Below, in pieces: positions 44,886 to 53,650 of a stretch of 64,000 bases of DNA (its first letter is position 1; every line of letters starts with the position of its first letter). The DNA lies in the NCBI GenBank assembly GCA_964487915.1, contig CAZASN010000006.1, positions 1 to 64,000 of the forward strand, read 5' to 3'. The notes beneath the pieces are model-generated. The model saw nothing but the letters and a program-made list of their open reading frames with translations. It did no database searches and was not told where the DNA came from. The stretch is from Proruminimicrobium sp964487915. GTDB taxonomy: Bacteria > Elusimicrobiota > Endomicrobiia > Endomicrobiales > Endomicrobiaceae. A program made the translations under genes and the position numbers.

Positions 44886-45944
44886 TCACCTTCTGTAAAA
44901 TGGTTTTTGAACTATCTTAATATTTCTTAAATTATTATGGATATTTATCTGCAAAGGTTTTGTTTCATCCGTATTAAAATCAATAAGGGCAAGCCCTATC
45001 GCTTTTTTAAAAGTGGGAGAAAACGTGCCGCTTGTTACGTATCCTATTTCTTTGCCGTCAGAAAATACTTTATTGCCGTTTCTCGCTATTGAGCCTTCGC
45101 ATATAAACGCTATTGATTTTTTTGATATTTTATTTTTATCAAGGGAGTTTTTGCCTATAAAATCTTTACTCCAGCATATTGTTTTTTCAAATCCGGCGTC
45201 AAGCGGCGTAATGTTTTCGTCTATCTCATGCCCGTGCAAAGGCATGCACGCTTCAAGACGCAGCGTATCCCTGCATCCCAGACCGCACGGTTTTGCTCCG
45301 AGTTCAGTCAGTTTATTCCATATAAAAGAAGCCTTATCTTTTGAAACAAAAATTTCAAAGCCGTCTTCGCCCGTATAGCCCGTTCTTGCTATTTTTGAAA
45401 ATCGGGCTGACATATTTTTAAATTTTATGTCTCTGCCGGTAAAATATTTCATATCTGAAATATTTTCTTCAATTATGTTTGAAATAATTTCAACGGATTT
45501 TGGCCCCTGAAGCGCCAGAAGACAAATTTCGGAACTGATATTTTTAATATCGGTATCTCCTGTTTTATGGTCATTAAGCCATTTAAAATCTTTATCAAGA
45601 TTTCCGGCGTTTACAACAACCATATAATAATTTTCAAAATTGTAAACTATGATGTCGTCTTTAATTCCGCCTTCATTATTTAAAAGCATTGAATATCTTG
45701 CTTTGTATAAAGGCAGATCTGACATTTTTGAAATCGTTACGTAATCAAGAAATTTTCCGGCGTCAGAGCCTGAAATTATAAACGTTCCCATATGCGAAGT
45801 GTCAAAAATTCCGGCTTTTGCTCTTACGGCGTTATGCTCTTCAATAATTGAAGTATACATAACCGGCATATCCCATCCGCCGAATTCGGTAAATTTTGCG
45901 TTTAATTTTTTGTGTTCTTCATAAAGAGGCGTCTGTTTTAACAT
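44886..45944 (-). CDS. gcvT: Aminomethyltransferase (glycine cleavage system T protein)
   Basis: This 352-residue protein has the GcvT hallmarks: TPLYEEHKKLNAKFTEFGGW at the start, SHMGTFIISG, LLALQGPKS, RTGYTGEDGFEIF, CGLGCRDTLRLEACMPLHGHEI and GYVTSGTFSPTFKKAIGLAL. It moves the aminomethyl carbon from lipoyl-H protein to tetrahydrofolate. Lpd, the L protein of the same system, is encoded just upstream, but gcvH and gcvP are not in the window. I saw no glycine riboswitch ahead of it; the 170-bp gap instead holds a hairpin element. Confidence 0.95.
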   Translation of the reverse strand: MLKQTPLYEEHKKLNAKFTEFGGWDMPVMYTSIIEEHNAVRAKAGIFDTSHMGTFIISGSDAGKFLDYVTISKMSDLPLYKARYSMLLNNEGGIKDDIIVYNFENYYMVVVNAGNLDKDFKWLNDHKTGDTDIKNISSEICLLALQGPKSVEIISNIIEENISDMKYFTGRDIKFKNMSARFSKIARTGYTGEDGFEIFVSKDKASFIWNKLTELGAKPCGLGCRDTLRLEACMPLHGHEIDENITPLDAGFEKTICWSKDFIGKNSLDKNKISKKSIAFICEGSIARNGNKVFSDGKEIGYVTSGTFSPTFKKAIGLALIDFNTDETKPLQINIHNNLRNIKIVQKPFYRR

Positions 45945-45996
45945 GATGTTTTTCCTTTAATTTATATCTTTTTAATTTTTAACGTTTGTGCTTTTA

Positions 45997-46113
45997 GCCA
46001 TTGATTATTTTGAACGAGATGAAGAATTTTTCGACCGTAGTGTACGTAAGTAAAACGGAGCAAACGGTACATAAGGAAGAAAAATTCAAAATCGCAATCA
46101 AAAGAACAATGGC
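45997..46113 (-). repeat. Gene-end hairpin element, copy 2 (3' of lpd)
   Basis: A 117-bp imperfect inverted repeat with outer arms GCCATTG/CAATGGC, inner arms around GAATTTTTC, and the core GTGTACGTAAGTAAAACGG then AGC...ACGGTACAT. It begins 1 bp after the lpd stop codon. The core matches copy 1 almost exactly, while the outer arms differ in sequence and still pair. Confidence 0.8.
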
Positions 46114-46114
46114 G

Positions 46115-47434
46115 TTATAAAATACTTGGAAGCTCAGTGCACTTACCCAAAGCCTGATGACAGGCGTTTAAAATCATCTCGGAAAGTCCCGGATGAAAAA
46201 ACATATTTTTTGATAAATCGTCTACTGTATTTTTATTCTGCACGATCACGGATGCGACGTCTATAAGTTCGTCGGCGTTTGCGCCTATAATCCATACGGC
46301 AAGTATTCTTCCGGTTTTTTTGTCAACAGTCGCTTTTACAAAACCCGTTCTTTGCCCTTCCATCTGGGCTCTTGCCGAAGCGGCAAAAGGAAATTTACCG
46401 TAAAGTATTTCGCCGTATTCGTTAAAATCGTTTGCTTTTACCGAAGCTGCCGGCGGATATGAGAAGACTGCTTTTGGAATAACAAATTCGCCCGAGTTTG
46501 CAGTATTTTCGGCAATATTTAATCCGTCCTGCTGGGCCGTATATGCGAGAAAATTTTTACCGGTTATATCGCCTGCGGCGAAAATATTGTCATTATTTGT
46601 CGTTCCGTTTTGTTTCACGGGTATATAATTTTTAGCGTCCGTTTGAAGCCCCGCGTTTTTTACTTTAAGCGCGTCGGCCGTTGACTGTCTTCCGGTTACC
46701 ACAAGAACCTTGTCAAACAAATCAGCGTCTTTCAAAGCGTCTTTGCAGCCGGTTTCAACCGTAACGCCCTGCCTTTGAAGATTTTTTGTGATTTCTGCGG
46801 CGATTTCAGCGTCTTCGCCGGGCATAAGCTGGGGAAGAATTTCTCTTAAAGTTATTTCAGAACCGAACGCCGAATATATCGTTGAAAGTTCTATTCCTAT
46901 GGCTCCGCCGCCTATCACGAGCATTTTTTTTGGAAGTTCTTTTAATAAAAGTGCGTCCGTTGAATCTATAAATTTATCATGGTCTATTAAAACGCCGGGG
47001 ATTGATTTTGACGCTGAACCCGACGCGATCACTATTTTACCGGCGGAATATTCGGTTCCGTTTACCGTTACCGAAGAATCCGACGAAAAAGAAGCCTCGC
47101 CTTTTATTATTTCTATTTCATAGCTTTCAATCATTCTTTGAAGGGATTTTCTTAAATTTTCAATGAATTTGTTTTTCTTTGCCATTATATCCTGAAAATT
47201 TAACTGCACGGGAGAAGTTTTTATGCCGTATTCGCAGGCTTTTGATACCGTATTTTTTAATTTCAGAGACTGCCACAAAAATTTTGTCGGTATGCATCCG
47301 CAGTTAAGGCATGTTCCGCCTATTTCGTTTTTTTCAATAAGAGCGGTTTTACTGCCCAGCTGGGCAAATCTTACGGCGCAGGTATATCCGGCGGGGCCTG
47401 CTCCGATAACGATGACGTCGTATTTCTTATCCAT
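46115..47434 (-). CDS. lpd: Dihydrolipoyl dehydrogenase
   Basis: This 439-residue flavoprotein has the FAD site VIGAGPAGYTCAVRFAQLG, the redox disulfide GGTCLNCGCIPTK, an NAD-binding GGGAIGIELSTIYSAFG, AGDITG, and a C-terminal interface with HPGLSEM containing the active-site His and Glu. It reoxidises dihydrolipoamide of the glycine cleavage H protein or of 2-oxoacid dehydrogenases. At 439 residues it is slightly shorter than usual (about 470). It overlaps proS by 8 bp and precedes gcvT, which points to glycine cleavage as its main partner. Confidence 0.93.
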   Translation of the reverse strand: MDKKYDVIVIGAGPAGYTCAVRFAQLGSKTALIEKNEIGGTCLNCGCIPTKFLWQSLKLKNTVSKACEYGIKTSPVQLNFQDIMAKKNKFIENLRKSLQRMIESYEIEIIKGEASFSSDSSVTVNGTEYSAGKIVIASGSASKSIPGVLIDHDKFIDSTDALLLKELPKKMLVIGGGAIGIELSTIYSAFGSEITLREILPQLMPGEDAEIAAEITKNLQRQGVTVETGCKDALKDADLFDKVLVVTGRQSTADALKVKNAGLQTDAKNYIPVKQNGTTNNDNIFAAGDITGKNFLAYTAQQDGLNIAENTANSGEFVIPKAVFSYPPAASVKANDFNEYGEILYGKFPFAASARAQMEGQRTGFVKATVDKKTGRILAVWIIGANADELIDVASVIVQNKNTVDDLSKNMFFHPGLSEMILNACHQALGKCTELPSIL

Positions 47435-49157
47435 TTTTCAAACTTTCTTGAATTTTTGATTTTATATATTCAACGATTTTATCCGTTTTTATTATTTCGG
47501 CTTTCGTTTTATCGTCTTTTCTAGCCTTAAATTCAACGTTACCGTCTTTAAGATTTTTTTCGCCGACCGTAATTCTAAAAGGTATTCCCATTAAATCGGC
47601 GTCTTTAAATTTGATTCCGGCCCTTTCGTCGCGGTCATCAAGCAAAACTTCAATTTTATCTTTTTTAAGCTGTTTATATATTTCTTCGGCTGTTTTCTTA
47701 ATCGCCTCATTGTTAAAATCAACCGGCACTATTGAAACTTTATACGGCGCAAGCGAAACCGGCCATATTATTCCGTTCTCGTCATACGACTGTTCTATAG
47801 TGGCGGCAAGGATTCTTGTTACTCCTATTCCGTAACAGCCCATCACCATAAAATTTTCTTTGCCCTGCGCGTCAAGATAAGTCGCTTTCATTGATTTTGA
47901 ATATTTTGTCCCCAGTTTAAAAACATGCCCTATTTCAATTCCTCTTGAAAACTGCAGTTTTTCTTTTTTGCATCTGGGGCAAATATCCCCTTTTACGACC
48001 GTTCTTATATCGGCGGTAATGTCGGCTTTAAAATCTCTGTTTATGTTGACGTTTTTAATATGCTTATCGTCTTTGTTTGCTCCGATAACGGCGTTTACAA
48101 TATTTCCAACCGCATAATCGGCTAATATTTTTACCTGTTTTTTTAAATTAACCGGCCCTGCAAAACCGACTTTTGCGCCGGTTACTTCCTGTATTATTTC
48201 AGGCGAGGCAAGTTCCAGTTCATTGCAGCCTAAAAGCGACTGAAGTTTTGATTCATTAACGTCATGGTCGCCTCTTACAAGAACGGCTACGGGCGTACCG
48301 TCTGCGACATATATCATAGTTTTTATAAATTTCCGCTCTGTAGACGATAAAAATTTAGCAACGTCTGCAACCGAACCTATATTAGGGGTAAAAACCTCTT
48401 CCATATCTGGCATCGGCTCCGAATTTTCTTTTTTTTCATATTTTATGCATTCGGCTTTTTCGGAATTTGCGCCGTATCCGCAGTTGCACCATGCGATTTC
48501 TTCTTCGCCCGTATCGGCAAGCACCATAAATTCGTGCGAAAAATTTCCGCCTATGGCGCCTGATGACGCTTCAACGACTCTGTATTTAAAACCGCATCTT
48601 TTGCATATATTTTCATAAGCTTCGTAAACTCGTTTATAGTATTTTTCCAAGTCAGCTTCATCCGCGTGGAACGAATAAGCGTCTTTCATCATAAATTCTC
48701 TGGCTCTCATAACGCCGAATCTAGGTCTTATTTCGTCTCTGAATTTCATGCCGAACTGGTACAGCATCAAAGGCAGCTGCCTGTATGAGCTTACGTCGTT
48801 TCTCACTACGTTTGTTATGCCTTCCTCATGCGTCGGCGCAAGGCAGAATTCTGCGTCTTTTCTGTCTTTAAGTCTGAATAATTCTTTGCCGTAAACGTTC
48901 CATCTGCCCGTTTCAATCCACAAATCTTTCGGCAAAAGCAGCGGAAGGCGGACTTCCTGCCCGTCTATATTATCCATTTCTTCTCTTATTATGGTTATTA
49001 CGTTTTCAAGAGTTTTCAGCCCGGTCGGCAGCAGTTCAAAAAATCCGCTGGCAAGTTTTCTTATCATTCCGGAACGAACCATCAATTTCGCGGAAATATT
49101 GTCCATATCCGAAGGAGCTTCTTTCAATGTCGGTATAAAAGCTTTTGAAAAATACAT
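47427..49157 (-). CDS. proS: Prolyl-tRNA synthetase, bacterial type with editing insert
   Basis: This 576-residue class II synthetase has motif 1 around VRSGMIRKLASGFFELLPTG, TGRWNVYGKELF, motif 2 FRDEIRPRFGVMRAREFMMKDAYSF and motif 3 GCYGIGVTRILAA. An inserted YbaK-like editing domain lies at about residues 240-390 (KFIKTMIYVADG, VLVRGDHDVNESKL), and an anticodon-binding C-terminus follows. It charges tRNA-Pro and clears mischarged alanine. It has its own promoter region shared divergently with the flavoprotein gene, and it is followed by lpd in the same operon. Confidence 0.96.
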   Translation of the reverse strand: MYFSKAFIPTLKEAPSDMDNISAKLMVRSGMIRKLASGFFELLPTGLKTLENVITIIREEMDNIDGQEVRLPLLLPKDLWIETGRWNVYGKELFRLKDRKDAEFCLAPTHEEGITNVVRNDVSSYRQLPLMLYQFGMKFRDEIRPRFGVMRAREFMMKDAYSFHADEADLEKYYKRVYEAYENICKRCGFKYRVVEASSGAIGGNFSHEFMVLADTGEEEIAWCNCGYGANSEKAECIKYEKKENSEPMPDMEEVFTPNIGSVADVAKFLSSTERKFIKTMIYVADGTPVAVLVRGDHDVNESKLQSLLGCNELELASPEIIQEVTGAKVGFAGPVNLKKQVKILADYAVGNIVNAVIGANKDDKHIKNVNINRDFKADITADIRTVVKGDICPRCKKEKLQFSRGIEIGHVFKLGTKYSKSMKATYLDAQGKENFMVMGCYGIGVTRILAATIEQSYDENGIIWPVSLAPYKVSIVPVDFNNEAIKKTAEEIYKQLKKDKIEVLLDDRDERAGIKFKDADLMGIPFRITVGEKNLKDGNVEFKARKDDKTKAEIIKTDKIVEYIKSKIQESLKNG

Positions 49158-49295
49158 AAATATCCTCTTTTCGTTGTTTTTAGATTGTTAATTTTATCAT
49201 TTTTTATTGATTTTCACTAGTCCGGAAAACGCGCCGGCTTTCAAAAACAGAATAAATTTTATATCATAGACCGAAATATATATCAGGAGGGGCAT

Positions 49296-49874
49296 ATGAA
49301 AGTCGTCGCTTTTAACTGCAGTCCCAGAAAAGACGGCAATACTTCAATTCTTATAAATACCGTGTTTAAAGAACTTGAAAAACATAATATTGAAACAAAA
49401 CAAATACAGTTCGGCCCGCAAAAAGTATCAGGATGCATAGCATGTTACCAATGCGTAAAAAATAAAGATAAAAAATGCGTATTAAAAGACGATATAGTAA
49501 ATGACTGCATAGCGGAAATGGATAAAGCCGACGGAATTATAATAGGCTCTCCCGTTTATTTCGCCAACATAACGCCTATTGCGGCTTCTTTAATATGCAG
49601 AGCCGGCATGGTTTCAAGGGCAAACGGTTCAATGCTGGCAAGAAAAGTCGGAGCAGGAATAGTTTCATTAAGAAGAGCGGGAGCTCTGCACGCCTTTAAT
49701 TCAATTAACAACTTTTTTACAATATTGGAAATGACAGTAGTAAGTTCAAATTACTGGAATATGGGTTTGGGCAAACAGCCCGGCGACGTTTTAAAAGATG
49801 AGGAAGGTTTGCAAATAATGGCAAAACTCGGCGAAAATATGGCATGGCTTTTAAATAAAACGGGGAATAAATAA
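49296..49874 (+). CDS. NADPH-dependent FMN reductase / iron-sulfur flavoprotein family
   Basis: This 192-residue flavodoxin-fold protein has the FMN phosphate loop NCSPRKDGNTSI, GSPVYFANITP, and a cysteine motif GCIACYQCVKNKDKKC that resembles the cluster motif of iron-sulfur flavoproteins. A strong GGAGG precedes the ATG. Such proteins pass electrons or reduce quinones or oxygen in anaerobes. The next gene starts 1 bp after its stop, so they are probably co-transcribed. Confidence 0.85.
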   Translation: MKVVAFNCSPRKDGNTSILINTVFKELEKHNIETKQIQFGPQKVSGCIACYQCVKNKDKKCVLKDDIVNDCIAEMDKADGIIIGSPVYFANITPIAASLICRAGMVSRANGSMLARKVGAGIVSLRRAGALHAFNSINNFFTILEMTVVSSNYWNMGLGKQPGDVLKDEEGLQIMAKLGENMAWLLNKTGNK

Positions 49875-49875
49875 A

Positions 49876-50388
49876 ATGAAATATCTTTTAACGCTTTTTA
49901 CTATTTTGACGTTTGTCTCAGTTTCTTTTGCGCAGCAGCAAGCCGCAAATAACAGGCTTTTTATTATAGAAAGAAGCAAAAACGCAAATGTCGTATGTTA
50001 TGACGCAAATATGACAAAAGACGGAAAAATTGATAAAGAAAAACCGGTTGACGCATATTGGATTATGTATGCCGAAAACGCCGGCAGGGAAGAAATAAGC
50101 GCTTTTGAAAAAAGAGCGTACGGTTTTAAAATAAACTATAACGAAAGCGCAAAAGATTTTGATTTTTCGTTAAAAGCCGTTGAAAATAAGAATATGAATA
50201 TAATTATGGTGGACGGAAACCCTAAAGTCAAAATAATTATAAATAATACGGAATCTTATTTAAATAAGGTATACATTCAGTCAAAAGACGGCCCTTTGGG
50301 AATACCTAAAGTGTATTACTACGTATTGTACGGAACAACAATCGCTTCAAATGAAAATATTGAAGAAAAAATCATATTGAAAAAATAG
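49876..50388 (+). CDS. Secreted DUF4833-like protein
   Basis: This 170-residue protein has a signal peptide (residues 1-19, LLTLFTILTFVSVSFAQ). The mature part begins NRLFIIERSKNANVVCYDA and continues KPVDAYWIMYAENAGREEIS, FEKRAYGF; I associate this pattern with DUF4833 from memory. The rest is predicted beta-rich with a C-terminal IPKVYYYVLYGT. No catalytic motif is seen. It is likely periplasmic or outer-surface, of unknown function. Confidence 0.72.
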   Translation: MKYLLTLFTILTFVSVSFAQQQAANNRLFIIERSKNANVVCYDANMTKDGKIDKEKPVDAYWIMYAENAGREEISAFEKRAYGFKINYNESAKDFDFSLKAVENKNMNIIMVDGNPKVKIIINNTESYLNKVYIQSKDGPLGIPKVYYYVLYGTTIASNENIEEKIILKK

Positions 50389-50444
50389 TTAATTTATGTT
50401 AGACTTATTATGCGAAGATGGGATATATACCTAAGAGGACGTAT

Positions 50445-50828
50445 ATGAAGAAAAAGAAAAGAGGTTTTTCTCTATCGGAACTTGTTGTAACACTTGTTAT
50501 GGTTGCTATTCTTGCAATCATAGGTTTACCTATTTACAGAGGATACGTAAAAAAAGGCATCGCCACTGAAGGAAAGGCGCTTTTGGGCGAAATTAACGCC
50601 GCCCAGCAGATATATTATACAAGACACGGTCAGTATTACGCGGGATCCGTAGGCCAGACTTTCGGCGGAGCATTCGGCGTTGACGCCAGAAGGAATAAGT
50701 ATTTCACATCTTATAATCTTTCTACCGATGCGCAGACGTTTACAGCCACAACGAATTCTAAAGACGGAACCCAGAGTTTAACTTTGGTCGGAAGTTTCAC
50801 TACCGATCCGAAATTGATTGAAAGGTAA
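50445..50828 (+). CDS. Type IV pilin-like protein
   Basis: This 127-residue prepilin starts at the ATG at 50445 (AGAGG six bases ahead); an earlier in-frame ATG at 50418 would add nine residues ahead of the leader. A Lys/Arg-rich leader ends in G, followed by FSLSEL with Glu at +5 and a hydrophobic helix VVTLVMVAILAIIGLPIY, the processing and assembly signature of type IV pilins and pseudopilins. The globular part begins with EINAAQQIYYTRHGQYY and has no cysteines. Assembly genes are not in the window. A terminator follows the stop. Confidence 0.9.
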   Translation: MKKKKRGFSLSELVVTLVMVAILAIIGLPIYRGYVKKGIATEGKALLGEINAAQQIYYTRHGQYYAGSVGQTFGGAFGVDARRNKYFTSYNLSTDAQTFTATTNSKDGTQSLTLVGSFTTDPKLIER

Positions 50829-50847
50829 GTTAATTAAAAGATATAAT
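50818..50847 (+). promoter_or_regulatory. Possible promoter for tRNA-Ser, overlapping the pilin gene end
   Basis: TTGAAA (50818-50823), an 18-bp spacer and TATAAT (50842-50847). Initiation would be near 50854, inside the left arm of the pilin terminator. Confidence 0.5.
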
Positions 50848-50880
50848 AAAAAACAAGAAGTCTCTTATTCTTGTTTTTTA
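50848..50880 (+). terminator. Intrinsic terminator of the pilin gene
   Basis: A 12-bp stem, AAAAAACAAGAA with TTCTTGTTTTTT, around an 8-nt loop and merging into a T run; 19 bp past the pilin stop. Confidence 0.85.
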
Positions 50881-50895
50881 TTTTGTCGTTGAAAT

Positions 50896-50983
50896 GGAGA
50901 GGTGGCCGAGTTGGTTTAAGGCGGCAGTCTCGAAAACTGCTATACGGGAAACCGTATCGGGGGTTCGAATCCCCCCTTCTCCG
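50896..50983 (+). tRNA. tRNA-Ser (anticodon CGA)
   Basis: A class II tRNA with a long variable arm. Acceptor GGAGAGG pairs with CTTCTCC, anticodon stem GCAGT/ACTGC encloses CTCGAAA (anticodon CGA), the variable arm is TACGG/CCGTA, and the T arm is GGGGG TTCGAAT CCCCC. No CCA is encoded. The AT-rich accessory genes begin just downstream. Confidence 0.96.
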
Positions 50984-50997
50984 CTTTTTACTTCGTC

Positions 50998-51095
50998 TTT
51001 TGGTTTTATACTTTGTTTCTCAGTGGTTCGGGTACCTCCGGCTCCGCCTCTTAACAGTACACGCTCACCACTTCGTGCCTCGTCTAAAATCAAAA
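50998..51095 (+). repeat. Gene-end hairpin element, copy 3 (3' of tRNA-Ser)
   Basis: An imperfect inverted repeat of 98 bp. The outer arm TTTTGGTTTTATAC pairs with GTCTAAAATCAAAA at 12 of 14 positions, the middle arm AGTGGT pairs with ACCACT, and GTAC pairs with GTAC. The loop side contains GGCTCCGCC, matching the GCTCCG core of copies 1 and 2 read in the direction of their upstream genes. It begins 14 bp after the tRNA. This also explains a stretch here that superficially resembles a tRNA 3' end. Confidence 0.7.
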
Positions 51096-51121
51096 TACTG
51101 TGTAAAACTTGGAACAAATAA

Positions 51122-51733
51122 ATGAATGAATTATCATTACTTTTTCAAAAACGTCATAATCTTTCTGAACTAGAATCTGAATTTTGGTATTTATATTTTA
51201 TGAAAGATACTAAATTGTCTTCCATACCAAATATTATAAATAATGTTACTTACGAAACAATTAAAAAACTATTTCATAAATTAAAACACGAATTAGAATT
51301 CAATGGAGAAAGCATAATCGATTATTATAATTCTTTATATAGAAAATATATGCAGCATAAAAATAAAGGAACTTTAGAAATTGATTTTAATGAATTTATT
51401 TTATGGCACTTAAAACAACCTCTACAATGTTGTTATTGTGGTATTAAAGAAAATAATCTCCAAATATATTTTAACATGACAACTATAGATATTTTGGGGA
51501 TTAAGAGAACTAATAGATTCTCAAATAAATTAGAAATAGAACATGTTATAAATAAAAATAAAGGGACTGAAAATAATTTAAGATTAGCGTGCTATATTTG
51601 TAATAATGCTAAAAGTGATTTTTTAACACCAAAAATGTTCAAACCCATAGCAAAAGGCATCAATCAATTTTGGAGTAATATTATAAAAAATAATTCAAAA
51701 TTTAACGATACTGACTCTATATGGGAAGCATAA
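51122..51733 (+). CDS. HNH endonuclease family protein
   Basis: This 203-residue protein has an HNH-type core in its C-terminal half: CCYCG, KLEIEHVINKNKGTENNLRLACYICNNAKSDFLTP. The two CxxC pairs hold a structural zinc and E-H...N...N supplies the beta-beta-alpha metal site. The N-terminal 100 residues are helical and unassigned. Codon use is much more AT-rich than in the surrounding housekeeping genes. It is the first gene of the insert behind tRNA-Ser and converges on the OLD-like gene, with 24 bp between the stops. HNH proteins are common in defence systems and in mobile elements; the target is unknown. Confidence 0.8.
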   Translation: MNELSLLFQKRHNLSELESEFWYLYFMKDTKLSSIPNIINNVTYETIKKLFHKLKHELEFNGESIIDYYNSLYRKYMQHKNKGTLEIDFNEFILWHLKQPLQCCYCGIKENNLQIYFNMTTIDILGIKRTNRFSNKLEIEHVINKNKGTENNLRLACYICNNAKSDFLTPKMFKPIAKGINQFWSNIIKNNSKFNDTDSIWEA

Positions 51734-51757
51734 AATTATCTTAGCAAAAATTTATTT

Positions 51758-53650
51758 TTATTTAAAAAAGTCACTAATTTCTTTTAAATAATCTTGCATT
51801 TCTTTAGGAAGAGTATTATTTTTGAAAGCCACTTCAATATCTTTTATTTTACCAACATTATCTTTAATCATTTCTTTCCCTGGATAAAAACATATTTTAT
51901 TACTCATTGAAGCTTGAGCGATTTGAGAAGTTATATCTATCAATTTATTACTATTTATTTCAAATGCTTTTTTATCATCATCTAAAACGGAATTTATATT
52001 TTTTATTTTATTGTAAATCGTTTGCAATTGATTACCGACAGACTTTTGTAAATGTGTAAACAAAGACATATCCACATCTGGAAAATCAGTTCCTTTTTTA
52101 TTTTTTATCAACAAAATAAAATTTTCAATCTCGTACACAGGTAAAAATAAAGCTTTATAATGCTTGATTTTCATAGGTTTAAATATCTCTTTTGTATACT
52201 TTTCAATAATTTTGAGATATTCATCCGTTAATCCATCTCTATCTAATTGTCTAAAAACCTTTGGGGCATAAGTATTTTTTTGGTTTATTTGTCCATTAAG
52301 CCATATTTCAATTTGATTATTAGCTCTCCCATCTGAAGATAACACAGTTATTCCATTACTATCAGCATTTATAAGTTTTTTCCATATTGCTACTACTTCT
52401 TTATCTAAATCTTCACAGATAAATACTTTTTCAGGAAAATTTTTTGTCATCAATTGGACTTCCTTCTCAAATTTCTCTTTTTCTTGTCTCATTTTATAGT
52501 GTTCAATTTCAAGCCTACTTACCGCTTGTTCTATTTCTAGTGCCTGCTCTACCATACATATCTCTTGCTTTAATTTTTTATACTGTTCTTTATTATCTGA
52601 GAATTCTTGTATTTCTTTTTCAAGTTCATTTAATTCTTTTACTTTTGTTATTATTTTGTTTTTTATATTATCTTGAAATACTCTATAAAAACTTACATTT
52701 TCTTCTTCTTTAAGTTTTATAAAAGCTGGAGAATGAGTTGTAATAAGTATTTGTGCTTGTTTTTTAAAGTTATCATAAAAATTTTTAGCCAATTTTTGGA
52801 TTTTGGAATATTCTAATGAATTTTCAGGTTCTTCAAAGCCCCATATATAATGTTTATTACGTATTTTCGATGACATATGGGCTATAAAATAAATAATATA
52901 TGACATAAGTATCCCATCACCTGATGAAAATAAATCTACAAAAAAATCATTTTGTTTTAATAAATACATAGGAGAGACGTTAATCGATATTGCCCCAAGA
53001 ATATCAGATTGATTGGATGATAAAGAAGCTTTTGTAGATAAACCAATAAAATCTTCAAACTCTTGGCTTATCTCCTTAGACTTATCCTGCAAAATACCAT
53101 CAAGATCTTTTGTTGCTTTAATGAATAATTTTCCTCTTTGAGTATCTTTTTTTATTATTTGTTCAAACTTTAAAAAAAGATGTTTAACAAATATTTTATC
53201 TCTAACTGCTGGTATATATAAATACTCAAATTTGTTTAGATAAACATTAAATTGTCGTATAATATTACCATCTTTCTTATTAATCTTCTCTTGAACAGAT
53301 TCATCTGTAGAATAATATAAAGTTTCAATTTCATCAGGTCCTGAAAATATTCTTTCAATATAAAAATTATTCTTTAAAGCTGCATTTCCTATTCCATAAA
53401 AATAAACTGTTATTTTAGCTTTTCTAACTCCTCCCATTTTCCCGCGAAAAAATTTATTGTAATCTTTTGAATATTCATATGGTGTTTTTAATGTTGTTTC
53501 TTTATTGAAAAAAAGATTCAATGCTTTTAAAATATTAGATTTCCCACTATTATTAGCACCTGAAAAAATTGTTATTGGTTCTAATTTTATAAATTCATGC
53601 CCTATGGATCTGAATCTATATATTTCTACCTTTTCAATTAATTTTTGCAT
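51758..53650 (-). CDS. OLD-like AAA ATPase with TOPRIM-type nuclease domain
   Basis: This 630-residue protein has a RecF/SMC-type ATPase N-terminus with Walker A SGANNSGKSNIL, a signature region FSSGDGILMSYI, Walker B-like YIWGFEEPENSLE, and an H-loop LITTHSPAF. A coiled coil follows (about residues 330-400), then a TOPRIM-like part with VFICEDLDKEV supplying the acidic residue and RQLDRDGL the D-x-D. That arrangement matches OLD-family ATP-dependent nucleases, found in phage-defence loci such as Gabija and retron-associated systems. It is AT-rich and on its own strand. There is no UvrD-like helicase beside it, so it is not a standard Gabija pair. Confidence 0.8.
   Translation of the reverse strand: MQKLIEKVEIYRFRSIGHEFIKLEPITIFSGANNSGKSNILKALNLFFNKETTLKTPYEYSKDYNKFFRGKMGGVRKAKITVYFYGIGNAALKNNFYIERIFSGPDEIETLYYSTDESVQEKINKKDGNIIRQFNVYLNKFEYLYIPAVRDKIFVKHLFLKFEQIIKKDTQRGKLFIKATKDLDGILQDKSKEISQEFEDFIGLSTKASLSSNQSDILGAISINVSPMYLLKQNDFFVDLFSSGDGILMSYIIYFIAHMSSKIRNKHYIWGFEEPENSLEYSKIQKLAKNFYDNFKKQAQILITTHSPAFIKLKEEENVSFYRVFQDNIKNKIITKVKELNELEKEIQEFSDNKEQYKKLKQEICMVEQALEIEQAVSRLEIEHYKMRQEKEKFEKEVQLMTKNFPEKVFICEDLDKEVVAIWKKLINADSNGITVLSSDGRANNQIEIWLNGQINQKNTYAPKVFRQLDRDGLTDEYLKIIEKYTKEIFKPMKIKHYKALFLPVYEIENFILLIKNKKGTDFPDVDMSLFTHLQKSVGNQLQTIYNKIKNINSVLDDDKKAFEINSNKLIDITSQIAQASMSNKICFYPGKEMIKDNVGKIKDIEVAFKNNTLPKEMQDYLKEISDFFK

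Noticed and set aside
45945..46114. Glycine riboswitch ahead of gcvT
   Set aside because: The gap contains the hairpin element; I see no tandem glycine-aptamer-like structure.
51020..51050. A second, degraded tRNA 3' end (TTCGGGT followed by CGGCTCCGCC) as an attachment-site duplicate
   Set aside because: The T-stem does not pair, and the stretch is better explained as the arm and core of hairpin element copy 3. No matching copy of the tRNA-Ser 3' end was found near 54,830.
50878..51117. Minus-strand reading frame with a GGIRTPDTV-like translation, plus two plus-strand frames over the same bases
   Set aside because: The translation is a well-known artefact of reading across a tRNA-Ser gene. 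The rest covers the hairpin element.
51122..53650. Septu-type (PtuA ATPase + PtuB HNH) defence pair
   Set aside because: The genes are convergent rather than co-directional, and the ATPase has a TOPRIM-like C-terminus with a coiled coil, closer to OLD-family nucleases.
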